Source of the DNA: Vibrio methylphosphonaticus
Lineage (GTDB): Bacteria > Pseudomonadota > Gammaproteobacteria > Enterobacterales > Vibrionaceae
DNA: 64,000 nt
Assembly: GCF_023634655.1 (NCBI RefSeq)
Contig: NZ_JAMKMS010000013.1
Span: 1-64,000 of the forward strand
Direction: 5' to 3'
Shown here piece by piece: positions 1 to 8,794 of this stretch. Position 1 is the stretch's first letter, and every line of letters starts with the position of its first letter. Under the pieces are notes generated by a model. The model was not told the origin of the DNA, did no database searches, and saw only the letters and a list, made by a program, of their open reading frames with translations. The position numbers and the translations under genes are program-made.

Positions 1-336
1 CCAAACAATATTCAGGCTCAGGGAGTCACGTGTCAGATCACGCTTTTTGATGAGTTCAAACAAGGTTTAAAAGGGCTAGCCATAAGCGATAATATTCTTG
101 TGCTCTATTGGCTATCAGATGCACAGCGTAACCCAATACTTCAAGTAGCAAGAAATGGTGATAGCAAAGGGACATTTGCACTTCGGTCCCCCCACCGCCC
201 TAACCCTATCGGGGCGGCAGTATTACCGATAGACGCCATCGACAATGGTGTCATTACCGTCCGGGGACTCGATTGCTTGGATAATACGCCTTTAATTGAT
301 ATTAGACCTGCCATATATAAAGAAAAGGCTAACTGA
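1..336 (+). CDS. TrmO-like tRNA methyltransferase (TsaA/YaeB family), 5' end cut off
   Basis: The reading frame is open from base 1 and ends at TGA 334-336, so the N-terminal part lies outside the window. The visible part carries the family's core: an FxxGLKG segment followed by a VLYWL strand, then the signature GTFALRSPHRPNPIG and a GLDCLDNTPLIDIRP strand near the end. TrmO proteins use S-adenosylmethionine to N6-methylate t6A37 of certain tRNAs. The family also has members of unknown role, and this copy ends soon after the IDIRP motif, without the long C-terminal domain of E. coli TrmO, so it may be a short paralogue. Confident of the family, less so of the exact function. Confidence 0.8.
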   Translation, partial: PNNIQAQGVTCQITLFDEFKQGLKGLAISDNILVLYWLSDAQRNPILQVARNGDSKGTFALRSPHRPNPIGAAVLPIDAIDNGVITVRGLDCLDNTPLIDIRPAIYKEKAN

Positions 337-407
337 GCGAAGTCGGTTCTGAGCCCAAATAAATCCATGACTTGGCTGCATTCGCAAGCCATGGATAATG
401 GTAAGCA

Positions 408-1829
408 CTACTTCAATGAATTTAAGTAGTCGACCAACGCTTGTTGATCCTTCGTATCCTGTAGGCCCGTGAACCCCATATATGTTCCTGGTATCAGTGC
501 CTTAGGTGACGCAATGAATTGCTTCAGCAATGACTCTGTCCAAGTATCATGCTTATCAGAGAAATCGACTATTGCCGTAGAGTAGTTGTTAAAGCTTTCA
601 TCTGACGCCACTTTTCGACCGACAATAGCGTCTAAGTTGGGTGCAGAAATAGAGCGACTTGAGTGGCATAAGCTACATTGTGAGTAAAGTTGTCGGCCTC
701 TCTCTACGCTATTTTTCGGCAAATTTTTACCACCTGATGCGGTGTATTTATTGCGAATCCTGAGTAGAGATTGTGATTGTTCATCCGTTAATGACGATCT
801 CACGGTTAACATCGCCATTGCTTGCTGCCAAGTCATGTTAGCTTCAAGCTCGCCAACGTCACGACCATATCTAATGACGTTTTCGCTTTCAATCGCTTGG
901 CCTTTTTGTGCGACTTCTAACGTGCGCATTAGGCTTCCACGTTGTTCAAGAAAATGATTAAACTCAGCAATATTACTTTGCGCAGCATCCTTTAAGATTT
1001 TCCGTTGATCTTCTGTGAGTAATGACATGACCTCCTTAGAAACTTGACCTCGTTTAATTCCGTGGTTAGACGAAATTCTCAAACTAACAAAGCCAAAGTG
1101 TTGGCTTGGCTTTCCCACCACCTCAAAATCATTAAACGCCTCATTACCCGTAGACCAACTTAATAAACGAGCCGCAAGATTGGTAAGCTCTTTCTTGTCA
1201 TCTTTATTGAGTTTAATCTTTGGTTTAGGGTGACCTAATGCCAACTCTTGCCCTTTCCCATTGAGATGAGCATGTCGTATAGCATCGAGCTGTTGCTTCT
1301 GTTCTGTCGTTAACGTTTGGATAATTTTTCCAAAGGCCTCAGCGATGACTTCACCAAGTTGCGCTTCATGCTGACCATAACGCTGCCCTAACGTAAGAAA
1401 ATGTTCTTCAGAAACACGCTCTCCAATTAATAGCCCGTCTAATGCTCTGTTCATAGCAAAACGACTTTCGACGACTTGATCAAAGGGTGCTTTTTGATGC
1501 TCGAGCAACGATATCAAAGCATGGCGCTGCTGTACGTCAAGAACAGATAAGGTTTGCTTGGCAACTTGACTCCTAGATAAACTATGCCCACTAGCAACAC
1601 GCAAGCCAACGAAACCAAAATAATTCGCCATACGGCCAACCGACATATAGTCATTATTCGATGAGCTTCCGGTTAGTCAAGACAACGTTCGTGAAGCCAT
1701 TGCATCAGTCAACGCTTTTTCATCGACATGCTCCTGAGTAATATCACGGATCATTCCATTATCTTCAGCCATCGCTATGGATGAAGACGCCAATAATGTT
1801 ATTGCTAAAACCAACTGAAAAATGCCCAT
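408..1829 (-). pseudogene. Secreted c-type cytochrome with two LTxxQ repeats, broken by an in-frame TGA
   Basis: Reading from ATG at 1829, codons 1-22 encode a clear signal peptide (hydrophobic core LVLAITLLASSS, ending AMA). Codon 51 is TGA (1679-1677), after which the same frame stays open to 408. The nearest downstream ATG (1646) has no ribosome-binding site and no signal peptide. The body holds two copies of a module of about 150 residues: each starts with a FGFV(G/S)LR strand and carries a LTTEQ or LTDEQ motif as in Spy/CpxP-type helical proteins. A C-terminal haem domain follows, with CSLCH and a likely Met ligand in GTYMGF. A covalently bound haem requires export, so loss of the signal peptide should inactivate it. 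It could be a true pseudogene, a sequencing error or read-through. I do not recognise the family by name. Confidence 0.7.
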
Positions 1830-2077
1830 CCTATAAGCCCTATTAACGGTAACCAACTGACTTAATTAGTTTAGCTAAGATACTTCTCTTAAACAGTACA
1901 TTTACACTGCTTTACTCATCGGGAAACGTGTAAATGAGTAAAGACAAAGCAGGGAAGTCGAAGTCTCATAAATAATATGCTTGATTCACGGGGCGAAACA
2001 AATAAACCTCTTCTAAACTGAAAGAGATACCTTTAAAAATTCGTCTACTTTGTAACTATGTTAATCGTGTTTTTCTC

Positions 2078-5000
2078 ATGGCACTAACTTGGCTTTACAA
2101 CAATAATTCGGTACTTTTAATGAACATTGCTGATAAGTATATTTATAATAAAAAAGAGACGACATCAGACTCACCAACACGACTTGAATACAATGCTCCC
2201 GTACTGGGTTTCGCCTATCTGAGTATGTTTGCTCTTTACGTTTTATCGGCGTATTTATTTTCTTCGTTTAGCCCGCAAAGCCAAGTGGTGTCACTATGGC
2301 CACCAGCAGGTATTGCGCTAGCGGGTTGCATACTATGGCAGACTCGCTTTGTACCTGTGATTATCGCAGGCTCTATTATTTTTAACCTTGGTATTCACCT
2401 CTTCAGCGATAACGGTTCCGTGTTCGCGAGCCTACCATTATCGATTGCTATGGGTATGGGCTCAGCCCTTCAAGCTTGGATTAACTATCGTCTATTAAAT
2501 TACCTTTCCATCGATATTCTTGATGCTCCCAACCTTGGTAAAGTCGCGAAATTTATTGGGTTCGCATTACTGTGCTGCCTGATTGCCAGCTCGATTGGGA
2601 GTATATTGATCGACCCCCCTCTATTGGAAAGCATTCAAGGCCCCTATTGGACAAACATGGTAATTTGGTGGTTAGGTGATTTTTTGGGTGTGATCATCGT
2701 AACGCCCGTTGTTTTGATATTCTCGCGTTCTCGATACCCGTTTGCCCAAACATTAACTCGCTATAAAGCTTTGGCGTTCCCTTTACTATTGGTATTGATT
2801 GCTCTTGTTAGTATTCAAAAATACACCGATGAATCAATACGAAACAACAGTATCAATAAACTCCAAATTCATTCAGAGCTCATTGAAAAAGATCTCAACC
2901 ACCAAGTAGAGAACTATCTACACTCCCTTGCCTTACTTGCACGAAATCTCTCAGGCAACAGCAACATCACCCGTGACGAATTTCAACGTATCGCTTTGCC
3001 ACTCATTAATCAAATGCAAGGAATTAGGGCGTTTTCTTGGAACCCTATCGTCGAGCAACATCAAATTGCCGGATTTAAAGATAGCGTCACTAAGCAGATT
3101 ACTGAAACCTTTACGGTCCGAGGTAACCCACTGCACCCGGAAGACCCTTTCGTTGTGGTTAAATGGATTGAGCCCTTTGCAACCAATGAAAAGGCGTTTG
3201 GCTTTAACGTTTTCTCTAACGCTGCACGACGAGAAGCGATGATTAAAGCACAAAACCAAAACTCCCCCATCGCAACCGAAATAATCCAACTGGTTCAACT
3301 TAATAAAAAGGAGTCCGGTTTTTTAATTTTTGCTCCTATCAACCAGGGGCCATCACTTAACAATGAACACCTAACTCGCTCTTTTAATTTATCAGGGTTT
3401 GCTGTGGGCGTTTTTGTCGTTGGTGATATTGTTAGCGAGAGCCTAGACAATACCTCAGCGCATTTCATGAATGTAAAAATACTCGATACCGATGCTAACG
3501 ATGAAGTGATTTACCACTCCGCTCTTTTCAATGGGGTCGAGGCTAACAACGCCATTGAGTTTTCCTTTATTCAGCATGTTGCGACTCGAAATTGGAAGGT
3601 AATACTCTCCGTTTCGCCTGAAGTACTCACCCAATTTCAGACCCATGATTCTGTCATGTTTCTTGTTTTTAAATCCGCATTTGGAGCCTTATGTGTTCTG
3701 CTCATTATTACGTTATTCAGTAACCACAAGGTGCTCTCTACACAGGTCAAGCAACGCACAAAAGAATTGGAGGCGTCGAGAGATCAACTCAAAAAGTATG
3801 CATTCAACGACTCACTCACCAATTTACCTAATCGGCGTATGTTTATAGAACAAACCACCCATGCACTGACCTTAGCTGAGCGCTCTAACAAGATAGTCGC
3901 CATACTATTTTTAGATCTGAATCGCTTTAAACATGTGAATGACAGCTTGGGGCATGATTTTGGTGATCAGTTACTAATAGAAGTGGCGAATAACTTCGCC
4001 AAAAACCTTAGGAAAAGTGATGTATTGGCCCGTTTCGGTGGTGATGAATTCACTATCCTGTTAGAAAACTTGACCAATATTGAACAAGCCATCGACATCT
4101 CAAAAAAACTGATTCTTGGTTTAAGAACACCGATTAAAATTGACAATGAGTCGCTGATTATCTCCACCAGTATCGGCATCGCAGCCTACCCTAAAGATGG
4201 TGACAATGTTCACGATTTGATTCGTGCCGCCGACACCGCGATGTATAAAGCCAAAGAGACATCAGCAGGCTATTTTTGCTATGCCAATATATTGAGGAAA
4301 CAAGCAAGAGCGAAGTTATTTATAGAATCGGAACTGCCTCAAGCGTTAGACAACAACCAGTTCGAGTTGTATTACCAACCTATGATTGAACTTGCATCTG
4401 GTCAACACATTGGATGTGAATGTTTACTGCGTTGGAATCATCCTGTTTATGGCGTTATTCAGCCGGATTCATTCATCCCTATTGCAGAGTTATCAGGGGA
4501 AATTATCCCAATTGGCGCTTGGGTGATTGAAGAAGCTTGTAAGCAAATAGCAAAGTGGTGTGACCAAGGTATCTATCACCAAAAAGTATCCGTCAATGTG
4601 TCGGTTGTACAACTCATGTCTGGAAGGCTCATTCAAGATGTCACCACGTCACTGCAACGATATGGTATCGCTGCAGAGTTGCTAGAACTTGAAGTGACTG
4701 AAAGCGTGCTAATGAAAAATATACACCATGCCATTACGCTAATTACGGAATTGAAGAAAATTGGAGTTAAAATCGCCATTGATGATTATGGTACTGGTTA
4801 CTCATCATTAGGCTACTTAAAGCAGTTACCCGTTGATAGCTTAAAAATAGATCGCATCTTTATTAATCAACTTAACGCTGATGATATGACGATTGTCTCG
4901 TCAACATTACAGATGGCTAATGAGTTAGGTCTAAACGTCATAGCCGAAGGCGTACAGACTAAGGAACAAATGCGCTTTCTACTTAAACACGGTTGCCGTT

Positions 5001-5104
5001 GGGGGCAAGGATTTCTGTTTAGCCGCCCACTTCCTAGCAACCGGTATATTGCATTTTGCCAACATAATAACCGTCTCCACATCGATCATGTTAGATCGTC
5101 ATAA
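2078..5104 (+). CDS. MASE1-CHASE-GGDEF-EAL membrane cyclic-di-GMP enzyme
   Basis: A 1008-residue membrane protein that should make and/or break down cyclic-di-GMP. Residues about 40-240 form a MASE1 sensor of several membrane segments, with the WPPAGIALA motif. A periplasmic CHASE domain follows at about 260-520, then a last membrane helix near 530. The GGDEF domain has an intact GGDEF at 654-658 and an RxxD inhibitory site at 645-648, so diguanylate cyclase activity looks possible. The EAL domain keeps NVSVVQL, VTES and DDYGTGYSS (902-910), but the name motif reads ECL (781-783) instead of EAL; the metal-binding glutamate is kept. Whether the net activity is synthesis or hydrolysis cannot be told. 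An alternative start is ATG 2120, which removes 14 unremarkable residues. It stands alone, with no operon partner. Confidence 0.9.
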   Translation: MALTWLYNNNSVLLMNIADKYIYNKKETTSDSPTRLEYNAPVLGFAYLSMFALYVLSAYLFSSFSPQSQVVSLWPPAGIALAGCILWQTRFVPVIIAGSIIFNLGIHLFSDNGSVFASLPLSIAMGMGSALQAWINYRLLNYLSIDILDAPNLGKVAKFIGFALLCCLIASSIGSILIDPPLLESIQGPYWTNMVIWWLGDFLGVIIVTPVVLIFSRSRYPFAQTLTRYKALAFPLLLVLIALVSIQKYTDESIRNNSINKLQIHSELIEKDLNHQVENYLHSLALLARNLSGNSNITRDEFQRIALPLINQMQGIRAFSWNPIVEQHQIAGFKDSVTKQITETFTVRGNPLHPEDPFVVVKWIEPFATNEKAFGFNVFSNAARREAMIKAQNQNSPIATEIIQLVQLNKKESGFLIFAPINQGPSLNNEHLTRSFNLSGFAVGVFVVGDIVSESLDNTSAHFMNVKILDTDANDEVIYHSALFNGVEANNAIEFSFIQHVATRNWKVILSVSPEVLTQFQTHDSVMFLVFKSAFGALCVLLIITLFSNHKVLSTQVKQRTKELEASRDQLKKYAFNDSLTNLPNRRMFIEQTTHALTLAERSNKIVAILFLDLNRFKHVNDSLGHDFGDQLLIEVANNFAKNLRKSDVLARFGGDEFTILLENLTNIEQAIDISKKLILGLRTPIKIDNESLIISTSIGIAAYPKDGDNVHDLIRAADTAMYKAKETSAGYFCYANILRKQARAKLFIESELPQALDNNQFELYYQPMIELASGQHIGCECLLRWNHPVYGVIQPDSFIPIAELSGEIIPIGAWVIEEACKQIAKWCDQGIYHQKVSVNVSVVQLMSGRLIQDVTTSLQRYGIAAELLELEVTESVLMKNIHHAITLITELKKIGVKIAIDDYGTGYSSLGYLKQLPVDSLKIDRIFINQLNADDMTIVSSTLQMANELGLNVIAEGVQTKEQMRFLLKHGCRWGQGFLFSRPLPSNRYIAFCQHNNRLHIDHVRSS

Positions 5105-5258
5105 GAATTAATGGCAATCCCATCAAACGTGTCCATCATTTAATTACATAAAATTATTATATTGATAATTTATGATAATTTTTATAAATAGAGGGGTTTC
5201 CATATACTCTCCTCATCGAAACAAAACACGAAAAAATTCCTATAAGTTGGAGAAAGTT

Positions 5259-5750
5259 ATGAAAATGAATCACGTTGGTATCATGGTTGGCGATATGGAC
5301 AAAGCGGTAGAGTTCTACACGAAAGCACTAGGCCTTCGCATTGTAATGAACAACACTAAAGTGATGGAAGAGCGCGAATCGGCAATCGGCCGCATGTGTA
5401 TTGCTGTATTTGGCGAAGGCTTTAAGGGCTTCAACATTGCTCACCTAGTGACTAGCGATGGTATCGGTGTTGAGTTATTCGAAATGAAAGACCGTCAAGA
5501 GCGTCACGACGTTGACTTCTCTCGTCTAGGTATCTTCCATTTCTGTCTACAGCTTCCAAAAGAGCAGTTTCATTCAGCAATCAAGCGCGTTGAAGAGTAT
5601 GGCGGTAAGGTTCGTATGGACATCATGCGTTACCACCCAGAAGACGAACTAAAACAAGCACAAATGGTATACCTAGAAGACCCGTTTGGTAACCTATTCG
5701 AATTCTACTCACACACATACGAAGATACTTACGCGACTGATTACGAGTAA
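5259..5750 (+). CDS. VOC (glyoxalase/bleomycin resistance) superfamily protein
   Basis: A 163-residue single-gene unit. It begins MNHVGIMVGDMDKAVEFYTKALGL, the usual first beta-alpha-beta unit of a VOC domain, with His4 as likely metal ligand, and closes with VYLEDPFGNLFEFYSH, where the glutamate is the usual second-module ligand. Members bind a divalent metal and act as lyases, isomerases or dioxygenases; the substrate cannot be read from sequence. The frame is open 29 codons further upstream, but ATG 5259 is preceded by GGAGAAAG and is where homology starts. Strong codon regularity suggests good expression. A hairpin terminator follows at 5780. Confidence 0.85.
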   Translation: MKMNHVGIMVGDMDKAVEFYTKALGLRIVMNNTKVMEERESAIGRMCIAVFGEGFKGFNIAHLVTSDGIGVELFEMKDRQERHDVDFSRLGIFHFCLQLPKEQFHSAIKRVEEYGGKVRMDIMRYHPEDELKQAQMVYLEDPFGNLFEFYSHTYEDTYATDYE

Positions 5751-5779
5751 TTTACTCATTCGCTACGTTGTCATATTCG

Positions 5780-5816
5780 ATGCCCATTAGTTGTATGAAC
5801 TAATGGGCATTTTTTA
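5780..5816 (+). terminator. Rho-independent terminator after the VOC gene
   Basis: An 11-bp perfect stem (ATGCCCATTAG at 5780-5790 with its complement at 5800-5810), a 9-nt loop, then TTTTTAT. It lies 30 nt after the VOC stop codon. Confidence 0.85.
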
Positions 5817-5943
5817 TTTCACGTTAGTTATTCCACATTAAAAGGCTAGTCGACTAGGAGCAACTAAATCTCCACTACGCTCTCCCTCTGATAGTGGTAG
5901 AATCTCCGTATCAGTATGACCGAGAAACTAGGTATATATAAAA

Positions 5944-6282
5944 ATGTTTATCCATCATGTTAATGGCATCGACTGGCTGGTGATTACAGCTTTTGAAGAG
6001 CTGAAAACTCTATTTGTCGAAGAAGCCGGTGCGATCCCCTCTTGTTTTTCTACCACCAGCGAATTAGACCTAATTGGTCAAGCCAAGCGTGCTTATGGAT
6101 ATTTACCTACGCTCAGCGGCGTAATTACCGATACCGGCACTTTTCAAAGCAAAGATAACGAGGAAGATTTAAACCCACAGCTTGCCTGCCTTGTTGAGGG
6201 GCGTGGTCGCGTGTTTATCTATCACGGCGGCTTCGTGGCTTTTGTGGATGACGAGCAAACCTTTATAACCCGAATGGACTAA
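5944..6282 (+). CDS. Small protein of unknown function, 112 aa
   Basis: An acidic soluble protein with no signal peptide or membrane segment. It has a start (ATG 5944) with a weak AGG upstream at about the right distance, and its own flanking terminator-like hairpins. Regular alternation in its second half (GRGRVFIYHGGFVAFVDD) suggests beta strands. I do not recognise a family. Coding potential looks real because no competing frame is open over this length and the codon use matches neighbours. Confidence 0.6.
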   Translation: MFIHHVNGIDWLVITAFEELKTLFVEEAGAIPSCFSTTSELDLIGQAKRAYGYLPTLSGVITDTGTFQSKDNEEDLNPQLACLVEGRGRVFIYHGGFVAFVDDEQTFITRMD

Positions 6283-6311
6283 AAACTTTTCATCGCTCTG
6301 AGTCAGAGGTT

Positions 6312-6343
6312 AGGCTTTATATCAAATTCGTCATATAAAGCCT
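6312..6343. terminator. Hairpin between convergent genes, weak terminator candidate
   Basis: An 11-bp perfect stem AGGCTTTATAT / ATATAAAGCCT with a 10-nt loop, placed between the 112-aa gene and the convergent 98-aa gene. It lacks a T-run on either side, so termination is only inferred from position. Confidence 0.45.
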
Positions 6344-6395
6344 TAGATTCCCATTACAAAGTCAATTCACTTTCTTTGATGACCAAACTCGCGGT

Positions 6396-6692
6396 TTAGC
6401 TGCGTGTATCGTAACTGATTTGTTTGTCTGCGTTCTTCAATTGGACTCCAACCTTACCAAACGCCTTTTGGATAGTGCTTGAAACATGAAGCTGACCTTC
6501 TCCCATTAAAAAGTTTGCTCTATCTTGATTCGTTTCAAATACGCAAACAATTTTTAAGCTCTGTGGAAAAGAACAGAATTTGACCGTATGAGTGACCCAA
6601 AGAAAACCCTCGTAACCTTTTAACGTATCTTCACAAACGTCGGTTAACACGTCTCTAATTTGATTTTCGATCTTCTTGTCTGATTTACGCAT
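6396..6692 (-). CDS. Conserved small cytoplasmic protein, 98 aa, unknown function
   Basis: A basic N-terminus (MRKSDKKIENQIRDVL) is followed by a mixed alpha/beta body with the pattern KGYEGFLWVTH...FPQSLKIVCVF and a C-terminal segment ending KQISYDTRS. I recall similar small marine-vibrio proteins, some of them labelled Fis-family regulators, but no helix-turn-helix is visible here, so I do not adopt that name. AGGAAG lies 11 nt upstream of the ATG. It is convergent with the preceding gene. Confidence 0.6.
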   Translation of the reverse strand: MRKSDKKIENQIRDVLTDVCEDTLKGYEGFLWVTHTVKFCSFPQSLKIVCVFETNQDRANFLMGEGQLHVSSTIQKAFGKVGVQLKNADKQISYDTRS

Positions 6693-7147
6693 GAAGCAAA
6701 CTTCCTATTTAACATCTTGAACAAAGTTATCGGTCGGCATTGGTTAAGCGCTATTGGGCACTTTAGCTGCTTCAAATGCAAAGTATTTATAGCATTACTT
6801 GGAAGTCTCACATCATGGGGCTGTAACGATTGAGTAAAGATGGCCACATAGTTAGCGCTATAAATAGGGAAAAGTAAGTCACCAATACCCCTTGGCCGTT
6901 AGCTTCAGATGCCTCATCAAATTCAGGTGGCTCATCAAATATTATGCTTCCATCGTCAAATATTGATACTTTTATTAATTATTTCATAAAGCTACTTCTA
7001 AAAAAAACAAAATGCCGATACCCCATTGACCCATGTAATAACCACTTACAATTGGTCTGACCACTTAATCAAAATGTAATGCATTTCATTATTTTTGTCA
7101 CAAAGCAGATTTATCTTAGTTTGCATCTTGAATACGGAAATTAAGTT
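6693..7147. other. Intergenic region upstream of the phosphonate-type transporter
   Basis: About 450 bases without a convincing gene. It becomes AT-rich towards 7100. It holds a few imperfect repeats of CTCATCAAAT (6905-6955) and presumably the promoter of the transporter operon. Only a partial resemblance to a Pho box is visible near 7096-7115. Confidence 0.5.
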
Positions 7148-7987
7148 ATGAAAAACACGATGATCAAAATCGCCGCGCTGACTGCGGCTATCTCAGCAAC
7201 ATCAGCCATTGCGGCCTGCCCAGACACATTACGTTTTGCCGACACTGGAATCGAGGGGACAGAAGAACTGCAGCTGACCTATCAGCAGTTCGTCGAAGAA
7301 GTCCAATCACGCCTTGGGGTGAACGTCGAGTTTTTCCCTGTAGGTAACCGCACCACAGCTATTAACGCCCTTCGCTTTAATCAGGTTGATATCGTTTTGG
7401 CCGGTCCGTCAGAGTATGTGCTGATGAGTGAGCACGTAGAAGGCATCAAACCTATCAGTGCGGTGGTACGCCCAGAATATTATTCCGTGTTTATTGCGCC
7501 TACAGACAGTGATATTAACTCCCTTGAGGACTTAAAAGGCAAACACATTGCGATGAAGGACCATGGCTCGACTACTGGCCATATTATGCCAATGTACATG
7601 CTACACAAAGAAGGCATCGACCTAGACCGCGATGTGAGTATCAGTCTACTTGATGGTGCTCGTATGCAAGCCCTTGCCTCCGGTGAAGTGGATGCGGTTG
7701 GTACCGGTATTCGTGACTTTGCCCCTTTTGTCGAGCAGCAAGGTGAGGGTAAATACAAGATCGTAGCCGAAAGCCAAACCATGCCTGGTGACCCATTTGT
7801 GGCCGGTCCACATATCTCTCAGCAGTGTGCTGATTTTATCCAAGAAAAGTTCATGGATGACGCCGATGGGTTACTACAAGCGATTCTTGCTCCAGGCAAA
7901 CGTAAAAAGTACGTGGGCGCAGAGATGATCACGGTTAATGACACGGTCTACGACATTGTTCGTGAATCATACGCTCTTCTTGATTAA
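7148..7987 (+). CDS. phnD: Phosphonate/phosphite-type ABC transporter substrate-binding protein (PhnD family)
   Basis: A 279-residue periplasmic binding protein. Residues 1-22 form a signal peptide (KIAALTAAISATSAIA), cleaved before ACPD. The mature part follows the PhnD/PtxB fold: early LRFADTG strand, VEFFPVGNRTTAINALRFNQVDIVLAGPSEYV, then LKGKHIAMKDHGSTTGHIMP, where the ST-TGH segment corresponds to the anion-binding loop of the family. It captures a phosphonate, phosphite or related oxyanion and passes it to the permease. It is the first gene of a three-gene operon with the ATPase starting 10 nt after its stop. The exact ligand is unknown. Confidence 0.85.
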   Translation: MKNTMIKIAALTAAISATSAIAACPDTLRFADTGIEGTEELQLTYQQFVEEVQSRLGVNVEFFPVGNRTTAINALRFNQVDIVLAGPSEYVLMSEHVEGIKPISAVVRPEYYSVFIAPTDSDINSLEDLKGKHIAMKDHGSTTGHIMPMYMLHKEGIDLDRDVSISLLDGARMQALASGEVDAVGTGIRDFAPFVEQQGEGKYKIVAESQTMPGDPFVAGPHISQQCADFIQEKFMDDADGLLQAILAPGKRKKYVGAEMITVNDTVYDIVRESYALLD

Positions 7988-7996
7988 GTGGTTTCT

Positions 7997-8794
7997 ATGC
8001 GTCTAGATGTAGTTGATTTAAAAAAGACTTACAGCGATGGTACGCGTGCACTCAACGGGCTCAGCTTTAGTGTTGAGCCCGGTGAAGGCGTTATCATTCT
8101 GGGTCACAATGGTTGTGGGAAATCCACTTTGATGAAGTGCCTGACCGGTATTGAACCTATCACCTCCGGTAAGATTGTCCTTGATGGTACTAACCTGGCT
8201 AACGCGCCGAGTCGTGAGTTGCGTGCTTTGCGTCAGCGCATCGGTTGTGTGTTCCAGAAGTTCAACATGGTCGGTAACTTAAGCGTACTGCAAAACGTGC
8301 TATTTGGCATGATGGGTCGCAAGAGTTATTGGGCCTGTAATACCTTGACCGCTACAAAAGCCGACCGTTTTCACGCTATGGACGCCCTAGACCGAGTCGG
8401 GCTCGCCCACCTCGCTGGACGCCGTACTGATACCCTATCGGGTGGTCAACAGCAGCGCGTCGCCATCGCACGTATGTTGATGCAAGATGCTGAGGTCGTA
8501 TTCGCCGATGAGCCTGTGGCCAGCCTTGACCCGAAAGCTGGTCAAGAAGTCATGGAGCTGCTGTGGTCAGTGATCAAAGAGCGCAACATGTCCGTCACTT
8601 GCGTCCTTCACCAGATAGAGTTTGCTCGCCAATTTGGCGAACGTTTTGTTGGCTTAAATTCAGGTGAGCTGCTTTTTGACGCGCCATCGGCGTCCATTTC
8701 AGACGCTGACATCGAAGACCTGTACCAAACTAAAAACCCAACTGTGGCAGAGAACAATGAACCAATCATCAAACCTCAAATCGTTACCGCCTAG
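7997..8794 (+). CDS. phnC: Phosphonate/phosphite-type ABC transporter ATP-binding protein (PhnC family)
   Basis: The cytoplasmic ATPase of the importer, 265 residues from ATG 7997 (an in-frame GTG at 7988 directly abuts the previous stop). All ABC motifs are present: Walker A GHNGCGKST, Q-loop CVFQKFNMV, signature LSGGQQQR, Walker B VVFADEP, and the switch histidine in VLHQIEFA. The insertion MMGRKSYW after the Q-loop is typical of PhnC. Its last 38 bases overlap the start of the permease gene, which suggests translational coupling. Confidence 0.92.
   Translation: MRLDVVDLKKTYSDGTRALNGLSFSVEPGEGVIILGHNGCGKSTLMKCLTGIEPITSGKIVLDGTNLANAPSRELRALRQRIGCVFQKFNMVGNLSVLQNVLFGMMGRKSYWACNTLTATKADRFHAMDALDRVGLAHLAGRRTDTLSGGQQQRVAIARMLMQDAEVVFADEPVASLDPKAGQEVMELLWSVIKERNMSVTCVLHQIEFARQFGERFVGLNSGELLFDAPSASISDADIEDLYQTKNPTVAENNEPIIKPQIVTA

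Noticed and set aside
7096..7115. Pho-box-like TTGTCACAAAG upstream of the phosphonate-type transporter
   Set aside because: Only one half resembles the consensus; not enough to claim PhoB control.
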